Source: Lachnospiraceae bacterium (lineage in GTDB: Bacteria; Bacillota; Clostridia; Lachnospirales; Lachnospiraceae). Taken from it: a stretch of DNA of 29,393 bases. Where the stretch lies: contig CAAFWV010000051.1 in NCBI GenBank assembly GCA_900766815.1, positions 1-29,393 of the forward strand, in the 5' to 3' direction. Position 1 is the stretch's first letter. Every line of letters begins with the position of its first letter. The position numbers were made by a program, and so were the translations under genes. The notes below the pieces were generated by a model, which was not told where the DNA came from, did not search any database, and was given only the letters and a program-made list of their open reading frames with translations. This document shows positions 22,300-29,393 of the stretch, in pieces.

Positions 22300-24492
22300 A
22301 TGGGAGATTATTTAGAGCACAAGGAAGAAATGGAAGATAATTACTATGGTGATAACTTTAAGCCGTCACGCAGGATTCTTGTAATAAAGAAGGATGGCAG
22401 CAAGGAAGAATTCAATGTTCAGAAGGTTATCATAGCTGTAGGTAAGAGTGCATACAGAGCACTTACCAAGTTCACAGATGAAGAGAAGGAGCAGATCTGC
22501 CGCTTTGTCGTGGAGAAGGTAGAGAGCCTGGATGACAATGAAGTGCCTATTGCCATTATGCATAATATAGTTGAGAGTGCTCTTGAGCAGGTGAAGCCTG
22601 TGGTTGCGAAGTCCTATAGGGATTACAGAAACTATAAGCAGGATTTCGTCGGCATGCTCGATGATGTATATAAGAAGAGCCAGTCTATTATGTACATCGG
22701 TGATAAGGAGAATGCCAATACCGACTCAGCCCTTGTATCCACCAAGAGATCACTAATCTTCAATCAGCTTAATAAGGAGCTGTATCAGAAGTTCTTCCTT
22801 ACAACAGAGGAGATTCAGGCCTGCAGGGACGGATATATCTATATTCATGATATGAGCGCCAGACGTGATACCATGAACTGCTGTCTGTTTGATGTTAAGA
22901 ATGTTCTCACAGGCGGCTTTGAGATGGGTAATATCTGGTACAATGAACCGAAGACACTTGATACTGCCTTCGATGTTATCGGAGATATTGTCCTCAGTGC
23001 TGCAAGCCAGCAGTACGGTGGATTCACTGTACCCAGTGTAGATGAGATTCTTGAGCCCTTCGCAGAGAAGTCCTACAAGAAGTACATCGAGAAGTATACC
23101 AGGCTTGGAATTGATGAAGTAACAGCAGAGGCTGAGGCCTACAAGGATGTTGTTCGTGACATGGAGCAGGGCTTCCAGGGCTGGGAGTATAAATTCAATA
23201 CAGTTGCAAGCAGCAGAGGTGATTATCCTTTCATTACTGTTACAGCCGGAACAGCAACCGGAAGATTTGCCAAGCTTGCCACTATTTCAATGCTTAATGT
23301 CAGAAGAAGAGGCCAGGGTAAGGCTGAGTGCAAGAAGCCTGTTCTTTTCCCTAAGATTGTATTCTTATATGATGAGAATCTTCACGGACCGGGCAAGCCT
23401 CTTGAGGATGTATTCGAGGCAGGAGTAGAGTGTTCTTCCAAGACTATGTATCCTGACTGGTTATCACTTACAGGTAAGGGCTATGTTGCCAGCATGTATA
23501 AGCAGTATGGCAAGATTGTATCGCCCATGGGCTGTAGAGCGTTCCTTAGCCCCTGGTATGAGAGAGGCGGAATGCATCCTGCAGATGATAAGGATTCGCC
23601 GATCTTCGTAGGAAGATTCAATATCGGTGCCGTAAGTCTTCACCTTCCCATGATTCTTGCTAAGGCAAGACAGGAGAGCAGAGACTTCTATGAGGTGCTT
23701 GACTACTACCTTAATCTTATCCGTCAGCTTCACATCAGAACCTATGCATATCTTGGTGAGATGAGAGCCAGCACCAATCCTCTTGCTTACTGCGAGGGTG
23801 GTTTCCTGGGCGGACACTTAGGACTTCATGACAAGATTAAGCCTATACTTAAGTCAGCAACAGCTTCCTTCGGTATTACAGCTCTCAATGAGCTTCAGAT
23901 GCTCTACAACGGCAAGTCATTGGTTGAGGATGGCGCCTTTGCTGTTGAGGTTATGGAGCATATCAATCAGAAAATCAGTGAGTACAAGGAGGAGGATGGC
24001 AACCTCTACGCCATCTATGGAACACCTGCTGAGAATCTGTGCGGACTTCAGGTTCAGCAGTTCCGTAAGAAGTATGGAATCATTGAGGGTGTATCCGACA
24101 GAGAATATGTCAGCAATTCCTTCCATTGCCATGTAGCAGAGGATATTACTCCCATTGAGAAGCAGGATAAGGAATTCAGATTCTGGGATCTGTGCAACGG
24201 TGGTAAGATTCAGTATGTTAAGTATCCTATTGATTACAACAAGGAGGCCATTAAGACTCTGATCAGAAGAGCTATGGATATGGGCTTCTATGAGGGCGTT
24301 AACTTATCTCTTGCTTATTGCGACGACTGCGGTCATCAGGAGCTTGAGATGGATGTATGTCCTGTATGCGGAAGCAGGAATCTGACTAAGATTGACAGAA
24401 TGAACGGATATCTGTCATATTCACGTGTTCATGGTGACACAAGACTAAACGATGCCAAGATGGCAGAGATCGCGGAAAGGAAATCTATGTAG
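22300..24492 (+). CDS. nrdD: Anaerobic (class III) ribonucleoside-triphosphate reductase
   Basis: Glycyl-radical enzyme that reduces ribonucleotides to deoxyribonucleotides without oxygen. The 730-residue protein has an N-terminal ATP-cone (about 25-110, from ILVIKKDGSKEEFNVQKV) for allosteric activity control, the barrel with MNCCLFDVKNVLTGG and the RMGCRAFLSPW-like segment PMGCRAFLSPW, a zinc site of four cysteines (674, 677, 687, 690), and the glycyl radical Gly703 in DRMNGYLSY. AGGAGA stands before ATG 22300. The activase nrdG follows after one base. The NrdR-like sites at the promoter suggest repression when dATP is high. Confidence 0.97.
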   Translation: MGDYLEHKEEMEDNYYGDNFKPSRRILVIKKDGSKEEFNVQKVIIAVGKSAYRALTKFTDEEKEQICRFVVEKVESLDDNEVPIAIMHNIVESALEQVKPVVAKSYRDYRNYKQDFVGMLDDVYKKSQSIMYIGDKENANTDSALVSTKRSLIFNQLNKELYQKFFLTTEEIQACRDGYIYIHDMSARRDTMNCCLFDVKNVLTGGFEMGNIWYNEPKTLDTAFDVIGDIVLSAASQQYGGFTVPSVDEILEPFAEKSYKKYIEKYTRLGIDEVTAEAEAYKDVVRDMEQGFQGWEYKFNTVASSRGDYPFITVTAGTATGRFAKLATISMLNVRRRGQGKAECKKPVLFPKIVFLYDENLHGPGKPLEDVFEAGVECSSKTMYPDWLSLTGKGYVASMYKQYGKIVSPMGCRAFLSPWYERGGMHPADDKDSPIFVGRFNIGAVSLHLPMILAKARQESRDFYEVLDYYLNLIRQLHIRTYAYLGEMRASTNPLAYCEGGFLGGHLGLHDKIKPILKSATASFGITALNELQMLYNGKSLVEDGAFAVEVMEHINQKISEYKEEDGNLYAIYGTPAENLCGLQVQQFRKKYGIIEGVSDREYVSNSFHCHVAEDITPIEKQDKEFRFWDLCNGGKIQYVKYPIDYNKEAIKTLIRRAMDMGFYEGVNLSLAYCDDCGHQELEMDVCPVCGSRNLTKIDRMNGYLSYSRVHGDTRLNDAKMAEIAERKSM

Positions 24493-24493
24493 C

Positions 24494-25003
24494 ATGAGAT
24501 ATCATAATATAACCAAAGATGATATGCTTAACGGAGACGGACTCAGAGTTGTGCTTTGGGTTGCCGGATGCGATCATTGCTGTAAGGGTTGTCAGAATCC
24601 CGTAACCTGGGATCCTGATGGGGGACTTCCCTTTGATGAGGCTGCCAAGCAGGAGATATTTGACCAGCTGGATAAGTCATATATATCAGGTATTACTTTC
24701 TCCGGCGGAGATCCGCTTCATAATGCCAACAGACTTGGGGTCAGGGCATTAATTAATGAGATTAAGGAGAAGTATCCCGATAAGACTATATGGGTATATA
24801 CAGGTTCCAAGTGGGAGGACATCTGGCATTATCCCATAATGAAGAATGTGGATGTTGTTGTAGACGGAGAATATGTCCAGGAGCTTAGAGATACCAAGCT
24901 TCTGTGGAAGGGCAGCTCGAACCAGAGAGTAATTGATGTACAGGCGACTCTTAAGCAGACAGATCCCGTTAAGCCCATTCTTCATTGTAACAATTATGAA
25001 TAA
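24494..25003 (+). CDS. nrdG: Anaerobic ribonucleotide reductase activating protein
   Basis: Radical SAM activase that forms the glycyl radical on NrdD. The 169-residue product has the CxxxCxxC cluster motif in CDHCCKGCQN near residue 30, preceded by GDGLRVVLWVAG, then the SAM-binding GGDPL block in GITFSGGDPLHN and a WVYTGSKWE strand. ATG 24494 is preferred over the upstream in-frame ATG 24452, which lies within nrdD and adds residues unlike the family. It begins one base after the nrdD stop, and a strong terminator follows. Confidence 0.95.
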   Translation: MRYHNITKDDMLNGDGLRVVLWVAGCDHCCKGCQNPVTWDPDGGLPFDEAAKQEIFDQLDKSYISGITFSGGDPLHNANRLGVRALINEIKEKYPDKTIWVYTGSKWEDIWHYPIMKNVDVVVDGEYVQELRDTKLLWKGSSNQRVIDVQATLKQTDPVKPILHCNNYE

Positions 25004-25042
25004 GGTTAATAATCCTACATATTGTGTTAATACTCTCTTAGG

Positions 25043-25081
25043 AATGAACCCTTGGAAATTAATTCTAAGGGTTCATTTTTT
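25043..25081 (+). terminator. Rho-independent terminator after nrdG
   Basis: TGAACCCTTGGAA (25045-25057) pairs with TTCTAAGGGTTCA (25063-25075), 13 bp with one G-U, loop of 5, followed by six T; two more A-T pairs extend the base. It isolates nrdDG from the hydrogenase gene. Confidence 0.9.
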
Positions 25082-25101
25082 GCGTGAAAAGTGATAATAT
25101 A

Positions 25102-25129
25102 TTGCCGACAGTATGGTTAGATTTATTAT
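25102..25129 (+). promoter_or_regulatory. Weak promoter candidate for the hydrogenase-gltX unit
   Basis: TTGCCG (25102-25107), 16-base spacer, TATTAT (25124-25129). Some promoter is expected between the terminator and base 25142, but this match is poor and very close to the start codon; a GATAAT at 25093-25098 is an alternative -10. Confidence 0.25.
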
Positions 25130-25141
25130 TGGTGGATATAT

Positions 25142-26650
25142 ATGAGAGGTATTGATACACAGGTACGCAAGATGCGCCGTAGAATTTTCGCTGAGGTTGC
25201 CAATCTTGCATATAATTCAACTAATCTAAAGGACGATATGGAAGCCCTTCCATACAAGATTGTGGATTATGATGAGCCGGAATTTCGAGAGAATATCTAC
25301 AGAGAGAGGGCGATAGTCAGGGAGAGAATCAGGCTGGCAATGGGACTGTCTCTCCGTCCCGAGAATAAGCCTTCCCATCTGACCCAGGGTCTCGAAGAGA
25401 TGGATATTGATGAGAAGTATTATGAACCACCGCTTATGCAGGTCATTCCTTCTGCATGTAATTCCTGTCCGGAGAATAAATACCAGGTTACGGATAAGTG
25501 TATGGGCTGTGTAGCTCATCCCTGCAGGGAGGTATGTCCCAAGGGCGCCATCAGCATGAAGAACGGCAGATCCGTGATTGATGAAGAGAAGTGTATCAAG
25601 TGTGGTAAGTGTAAGTCAGTATGTCCTTACGATGCCATATCGCATCAGCAGCGTCCCTGCGCACAGGCCTGCGGAGTCGGAGCCATTGTTAATGATGAGC
25701 ATGGAAGAGCCTGCATCGACAATGATAAGTGTGTATCCTGCGGACAATGTATGGTATCCTGTCCATTCGGAGCCATTGCCGACAAGTCACAGATATTCCA
25801 GTTAATTAGAGCACTTCAGAGTAAGAGAGAAATAATTGCACAGGTAGCACCTGCCTTCGCAGGACAGTTCGGACCTGATGTATCAGCATCAAAGCTTAAA
25901 AAGGCCTTACTTGAGCTCGGTTTCAGTGATGTATATGAGACAGCTATCGGAGCAGATATGGGTGCCATGACAGAGGCTAAGCATTATGTAGAGGAGGTTG
26001 CTACAGGCAAGCTTCCCTTCCTGCTTACATCATGTTGCCCCAGTTGGTCAGTACTGGCCAAGAAATTCTTCCCTGAGACCATTGGCAGCATATCCAATGC
26101 ACTTACTCCAATGGTTGCAACTGCACGTAAGATTAAGGAAGATCACCCCGATGCAAGCGTTGTATTCATAGGTCCCTGTGCATCCAAGAAGCTTGAGGCC
26201 AGCAGAAGGACCGTAAGGTCTGATGTTGACTTTGTAATTACCTTCGAGGAGCTGACCGGAATGTTTGAGGCTAAGGGTATAGTTCCTGCAGATATTGAAG
26301 CAGATGAGGAGATGGATGATGCAACAGGAGCAGGAAGAGGCTATGGTGTAGCCGGTGGTGTTGCCAATGCCATCGAGGCTGTAATCCGTGAATATTATCC
26401 TGATACGGAGGTTAATATTGAGCATGCGGAGAGCCTTAGTGAATGTAAGAAGATGCTGCTGCTTGCCAAGGCGGGCAAGAAAAACGGCTGCCTGATTGAG
26501 GGTATGGCCTGTCCCGGAGGCTGTGTAGCAGGTGCCGGAACCAATATTGCTATAAATATGGCAGTTAAGTCTGTGACTGACTTCAAGAATTCAGCTGCCA
26601 AATCCATACCCGACCCCGAGGTTAATCAGTCAGGTGTTGAGAATAAATAA
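25142..26650 (+). CDS. [FeFe] hydrogenase, group-B-like, monomeric
   Basis: A 502-residue iron-sulfur protein. An N-terminal segment of about 100 residues precedes a cysteine-rich ferredoxin-like region (106-207) with CxxC-type sets CNSC, CMGC, CIKCGKCKSVCP, CAQAC and CVSCGQCMVSCP, enough for several [4Fe-4S] clusters. The H-cluster domain follows with L1 TSCCPSW (296-302), L2 GPCASKKLE (344-352) and L3 EGMACPGGC (453-461). L2 has GPC in place of the MPC of the well-studied group A enzymes, pointing to group B. It should interconvert protons and H2 with a ferredoxin-like partner; physiological direction is unknown. No maturase (hydE/F/G) or partner subunit is adjacent. gltX follows by 17 bases. 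Confidence 0.88.
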   Translation: MRGIDTQVRKMRRRIFAEVANLAYNSTNLKDDMEALPYKIVDYDEPEFRENIYRERAIVRERIRLAMGLSLRPENKPSHLTQGLEEMDIDEKYYEPPLMQVIPSACNSCPENKYQVTDKCMGCVAHPCREVCPKGAISMKNGRSVIDEEKCIKCGKCKSVCPYDAISHQQRPCAQACGVGAIVNDEHGRACIDNDKCVSCGQCMVSCPFGAIADKSQIFQLIRALQSKREIIAQVAPAFAGQFGPDVSASKLKKALLELGFSDVYETAIGADMGAMTEAKHYVEEVATGKLPFLLTSCCPSWSVLAKKFFPETIGSISNALTPMVATARKIKEDHPDASVVFIGPCASKKLEASRRTVRSDVDFVITFEELTGMFEAKGIVPADIEADEEMDDATGAGRGYGVAGGVANAIEAVIREYYPDTEVNIEHAESLSECKKMLLLAKAGKKNGCLIEGMACPGGCVAGAGTNIAINMAVKSVTDFKNSAAKSIPDPEVNQSGVENK

Positions 26651-26667
26651 ACCAGGAGGAGAAAAGA

Positions 26668-28122
26668 ATGAAGATAAGGACAAGGTTTGCGCCCAGTCCG
26701 ACAGGACGTATGCATGTCGGTAATCTGCGTACTGCATTGTATGCATATCTTATCGCCAAGCATGAAGGTGGAGATTTTATTCTTAGAATAGAGGATACGG
26801 ACCAGGAGAGACTGGTTGAGGGAGCTGTGGATATTATCTACAGAACTCTTGAGAAGACAGGACTTAAGCATGATGAGGGTCCCGATATTGATAAGGGATA
26901 TGGTCCCTATGTTCAGAGCGAGAGACAGAAGAGCGGAATCTATCTTGAATATGCGAAGAAGCTTGTAGATAAGGGAGAGGCCTATTACTGTTTCTGTGAT
27001 AAGGAGAGACTGGAGAGTCTGCATCAGACAATTGGTGGTAAGGAAATCAATGTATACGACAAGCACTGTCTGTCACTCAGCAAGGAAGAGGTAGAGGCTA
27101 ATCTCAAGGCAGGTAAGCCCTATGTAATCAGACAGAATAACCCGAATACAGGAACAACCACCTTCAAGGATGAGATATACGGTGATATCACTGTTGATAA
27201 TGCAGAATTGGACGATATGATCTTAATCAAGTCGGACGGATATCCGACCTACAACTTCGCCAATGTTGTGGATGATCACCTCATGGGAATCACTCATGTG
27301 GTAAGAGGCAATGAATATCTGTCATCCTCACCAAAGTACAACAGATTATATGAGGCCTTCGGATGGGAGGTTCCCGTATATGTCCACTGTCCTCTTATTA
27401 CTGATGAATCACATCAGAAGCTGTCCAAGAGGTGCGGACATTCCTCCTATGAGGATCTCATCGAGCAGGGCTTCCTGACAGAGGCAGTGGTGAACTTCGT
27501 TGCCCTCCTTGGCTGGAGCCCCACAGATACCAATGAGGAGATATTCTCGCTTGAGGAGCTTACAAAGCTCTTTGATTACAGACATATCAATAAGTCTCCC
27601 GCGGTTTTTGATTATACAAAGCTTAAGTGGATGAACGGCGAATACATCAAGAGGATGGATATGGACAGGTTCCTTGAGCGTGCCATGCCCTTCATTGATG
27701 AGACCATCCACAGAGACATTGATAAGAATAAGATTGCCGAGATGGTGAAGACCAGAATTGAGGTCTTCAATGACATCCCGGACCTTATAGATTTCTTCGA
27801 GACTCTGCCTGAGTATGATACAGCAATGTATACTCACAAGAAGATGAAGACCAATGAAGAGACATCACTTCAGGTGCTTAAGGAGGTGTTGCCCATCCTT
27901 GAGAAACAGGAGGATTACAGCAATGATGCTCTTTATTCTAAGATTCAGGAATTTGTAACGGAAAAGGGTTATAAGAACGGATATGTACTGTGGCCGATAA
28001 GGACTGCGGTAAGCGGCAAGCAGATGACGCCTGCCGGAGCAACTGAGATTATGGAGCTCCTCGGCAAGGAAGAGTCTATTGCAAGAATTAAGAAGGGTAT
28101 TGCCTTACTTGAAGCTAAGTAA
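26668..28122 (+). CDS. gltX: Glutamyl-tRNA synthetase
   Basis: Class I aminoacyl-tRNA synthetase that charges tRNA-Glu, and in Clostridia commonly also tRNA-Gln before amidotransfer. The 484-residue product has the HIGH-type motif in APSPTGRMHVGN (8-19), the LRIEDTDQERL block, and the KMSKS-type KLSKR at 251-255, followed by the anticodon-binding helical domain with NKSPAVFDYTKLKWMNG. AGGAGG upstream supports ATG 26668. It is closely preceded by the hydrogenase gene, and its 3' end overlaps the helicase start. No T-box leader is present. Confidence 0.96.
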   Translation: MKIRTRFAPSPTGRMHVGNLRTALYAYLIAKHEGGDFILRIEDTDQERLVEGAVDIIYRTLEKTGLKHDEGPDIDKGYGPYVQSERQKSGIYLEYAKKLVDKGEAYYCFCDKERLESLHQTIGGKEINVYDKHCLSLSKEEVEANLKAGKPYVIRQNNPNTGTTTFKDEIYGDITVDNAELDDMILIKSDGYPTYNFANVVDDHLMGITHVVRGNEYLSSSPKYNRLYEAFGWEVPVYVHCPLITDESHQKLSKRCGHSSYEDLIEQGFLTEAVVNFVALLGWSPTDTNEEIFSLEELTKLFDYRHINKSPAVFDYTKLKWMNGEYIKRMDMDRFLERAMPFIDETIHRDIDKNKIAEMVKTRIEVFNDIPDLIDFFETLPEYDTAMYTHKKMKTNEETSLQVLKEVLPILEKQEDYSNDALYSKIQEFVTEKGYKNGYVLWPIRTAVSGKQMTPAGATEIMELLGKEESIARIKKGIALLEAK

Positions 28123-29393
28123 GATACAGCTTGATGCTGTCAGAGTGACCGAAGGACCTGCACTTATTATTGCAGGTCCGGGGTCAGGCAAGACCACCGT
28201 TCTGACCAACAGAATCAAATTCCTGATTGAGGAGCATAATGTTGCTCCCGAAGAGATTCTGGTCATCACCTTTTCCAAGGCCGCCGCTTTGGAGATGCGC
28301 ACCAGATTCTATTCAATGTGTGAAGATTCCTTTTATCCCGTTACATTCGGAACCTTCCATTCAGTATTTTTCCAGATTATTCATACACAATATCATTACA
28401 ATACATCCCATATACTTACATTACAGAAGAAACGCGAACTCATGCGACTGGCTTTGAAGCGAAGCCGTATCATTGATTATCCGGAGAACGAATTAGTTGA
28501 CACTTTGCTTAAGGAGGTAGCCTACTATAAGAATACAAACGAGAGTGCGGATTTTAAGTCCGACACCAATATTAACAGCGAAATGTGGAAGATTGCCTAT
28601 AAGCAGTATCGAGACCTTCAGATAGCCGAGAATAAGATAGATTTCGAGGACATGCTCCTTATTGTCAGAAACCTGTTTAGGAAAAATCGCGAGGTACTGA
28701 CACAATACCAATCCAGGTATAAATATATTCTCATAGACGAATATCAGGATATTAACGATATTCAGTATGACTGTGTAAGGATGCTTGCAGGAGACAGAGC
28801 AAATCTCTGGGTATGCGGAGATGATGACCAGAGTATCTATGGCTTCAGAGGCGCTAATCCCAAGATTATGCTAAGCTTTACAAATGATTATCCGAATGCA
28901 ACCGTTGTTAAGCTTACCGATAATTACAGAAGCAGTAAGAGAATAGTGGAAGCCGCAGGTAAGGTCATAGCTGAAAACAGAAACAGATTTAATAAGGATA
29001 TCAGGGGAATGGGAGCTGATGGCATACCGGTTGAACTGATACATACTAAGGATGAGGAGGAAGAGGATAGCAGGATACTTGAAATAATTAAGAGCACTGA
29101 TAAGCCCTATACAGATATAGCAATTCTGCTTAGAACCAATATACAGGCTACAAGATTTGCGGACCTGCTTAGGAGAAATGATATTCCTTATTCAATAAAG
29201 GATTCCGTTGTTAATCCCTTCATGAACGCTTTCTTTTTTGACATTCTGTCTTATCTTAGATTAAGGGATAGCATGGTCAGTCAGAGCGATTTTTCCATAA
29301 GAGATTTATTACGAATTCTTAACAAACCGTCAAGATATTTAAGAAGTGACCTTATAAATACGGGAGCTAAATGCCTTGATGAGGTAATAGAGA
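28109..29393 (+). CDS. UvrD/PcrA-family superfamily 1 helicase, N-terminal part (runs off window)
   Basis: ATP-dependent 3'-5' DNA helicase-like protein for repair or replication restart. The frame is open from 28109 to the window end, about 428 codons. Motifs in order: IQLDAV Q-motif, Walker A AGPGSGKTT, GTFHS (Ia region), Walker B-type LIDEYQDIN, motif III DDDQSIYGFRGA, and motif IV LTDNYRSS. No ATG exists before Walker A; the best start is TTG 28109, which gives LKLSKIQLDAVRVTEGP, matching normal UvrD N-termini, with AGAAGGG at 28091-28097. It overlaps gltX by 14 bases. The C-terminal half is outside the window, so which UvrD subgroup it belongs to is open. Confidence 0.9.
   Translation, partial: MKLSKIQLDAVRVTEGPALIIAGPGSGKTTVLTNRIKFLIEEHNVAPEEILVITFSKAAALEMRTRFYSMCEDSFYPVTFGTFHSVFFQIIHTQYHYNTSHILTLQKKRELMRLALKRSRIIDYPENELVDTLLKEVAYYKNTNESADFKSDTNINSEMWKIAYKQYRDLQIAENKIDFEDMLLIVRNLFRKNREVLTQYQSRYKYILIDEYQDINDIQYDCVRMLAGDRANLWVCGDDDQSIYGFRGANPKIMLSFTNDYPNATVVKLTDNYRSSKRIVEAAGKVIAENRNRFNKDIRGMGADGIPVELIHTKDEEEEDSRILEIIKSTDKPYTDIAILLRTNIQATRFADLLRRNDIPYSIKDSVVNPFMNAFFFDILSYLRLRDSMVSQSDFSIRDLLRILNKPSRYLRSDLINTGAKCLDEVIE

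Noticed and set aside
26651..26667. T-box leader for gltX
   Set aside because: The gap to the hydrogenase gene is 17 bases, too short for a T-box; none was seen in front of ilvA either.
1..29393. CRISPR arrays, tRNA/rRNA genes, insertion sequences, phage attachment sites
   Set aside because: I looked for regularly spaced long repeats, tRNA cloverleaf patterns, transposase motifs and terminal inverted repeats and saw none.

Overview
The window reads as chromosomal housekeeping DNA from an anaerobic Clostridia, most likely the Lachnospiraceae. Evidence: the Firmicutes-type gene order rpmF...plsX-acpP-rnc-smc-ftsY...ylxM-ffh-rpsP-khpA-rimM-trmD-rplS...lepB-rbgA-rnhB-(fliK-like)-yraN; oxygen-sensitive enzymes (class III ribonucleotide reductase NrdD/NrdG and a group-B-like [FeFe] hydrogenase); strong AGGAGG-type ribosome binding sites; sigma-A promoters with frequent TG-N extended -10 elements; and moderate G+C. 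Genus is not resolvable by eye. Every supportable gene is on the + strand. I see no rRNA, tRNA, CRISPR array, insertion sequence or prophage gene.

Layout. (1) 2-1092: 3' part of pta, then rpmF with a perfect consensus promoter, a structured leader and a terminator. (2) 1189-3361: proA and a two-repeat, His/Cys-rich putative metal-efflux permease, placed between rpmF and plsX, which are usually adjacent. (3) 3430-9930: plsX, acpP, rnc, smc and ftsY (phospholipid and fatty acid synthesis, RNA processing, chromosome condensation, SRP receptor). (4) 9917-11128: ilvA, overlapping ftsY and ending at a terminator. (5) 11268-15231: the SRP/ribosome block ylxM, ffh, rpsP, khpA, rimM, trmD, rplS, with an internal hairpin after khpA and a separate promoter and leader for rplS. 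(6) 15376-17243: a LysR-type regulator and cysK behind two spaced palindromes. (7) 17356-22136: two type I signal peptidases flanking rbgA, then rnhB, a FliK-C-domain protein and yraN. (8) 22300-25003: nrdD and nrdG behind a promoter overlapped by two NrdR-box-like palindromes. (9) 25142-29393: [FeFe] hydrogenase, gltX, and the 5' part of a UvrD-family helicase that runs off the window.

The genes themselves are mostly well-known families. The most interesting content is regulatory and contextual: the NrdR-like operator pair on nrdD, paired LysR operators before the regulator-cysK unit, a twice-used TGTCAAG/CTTGACA inverted repeat around the ylxM promoter, candidate autoregulatory leaders for L32 and L19, a FliK-like protein in a non-flagellar cluster, and the stand-alone group-B-like hydrogenase. 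I did not find a convincing new multi-gene system. No gene-free stretch exceeds 300 bases; the largest gaps (788-912, 15232-15375, 17244-17355, 22137-22299, 25004-25141) hold the promoters, terminators and palindromes listed.
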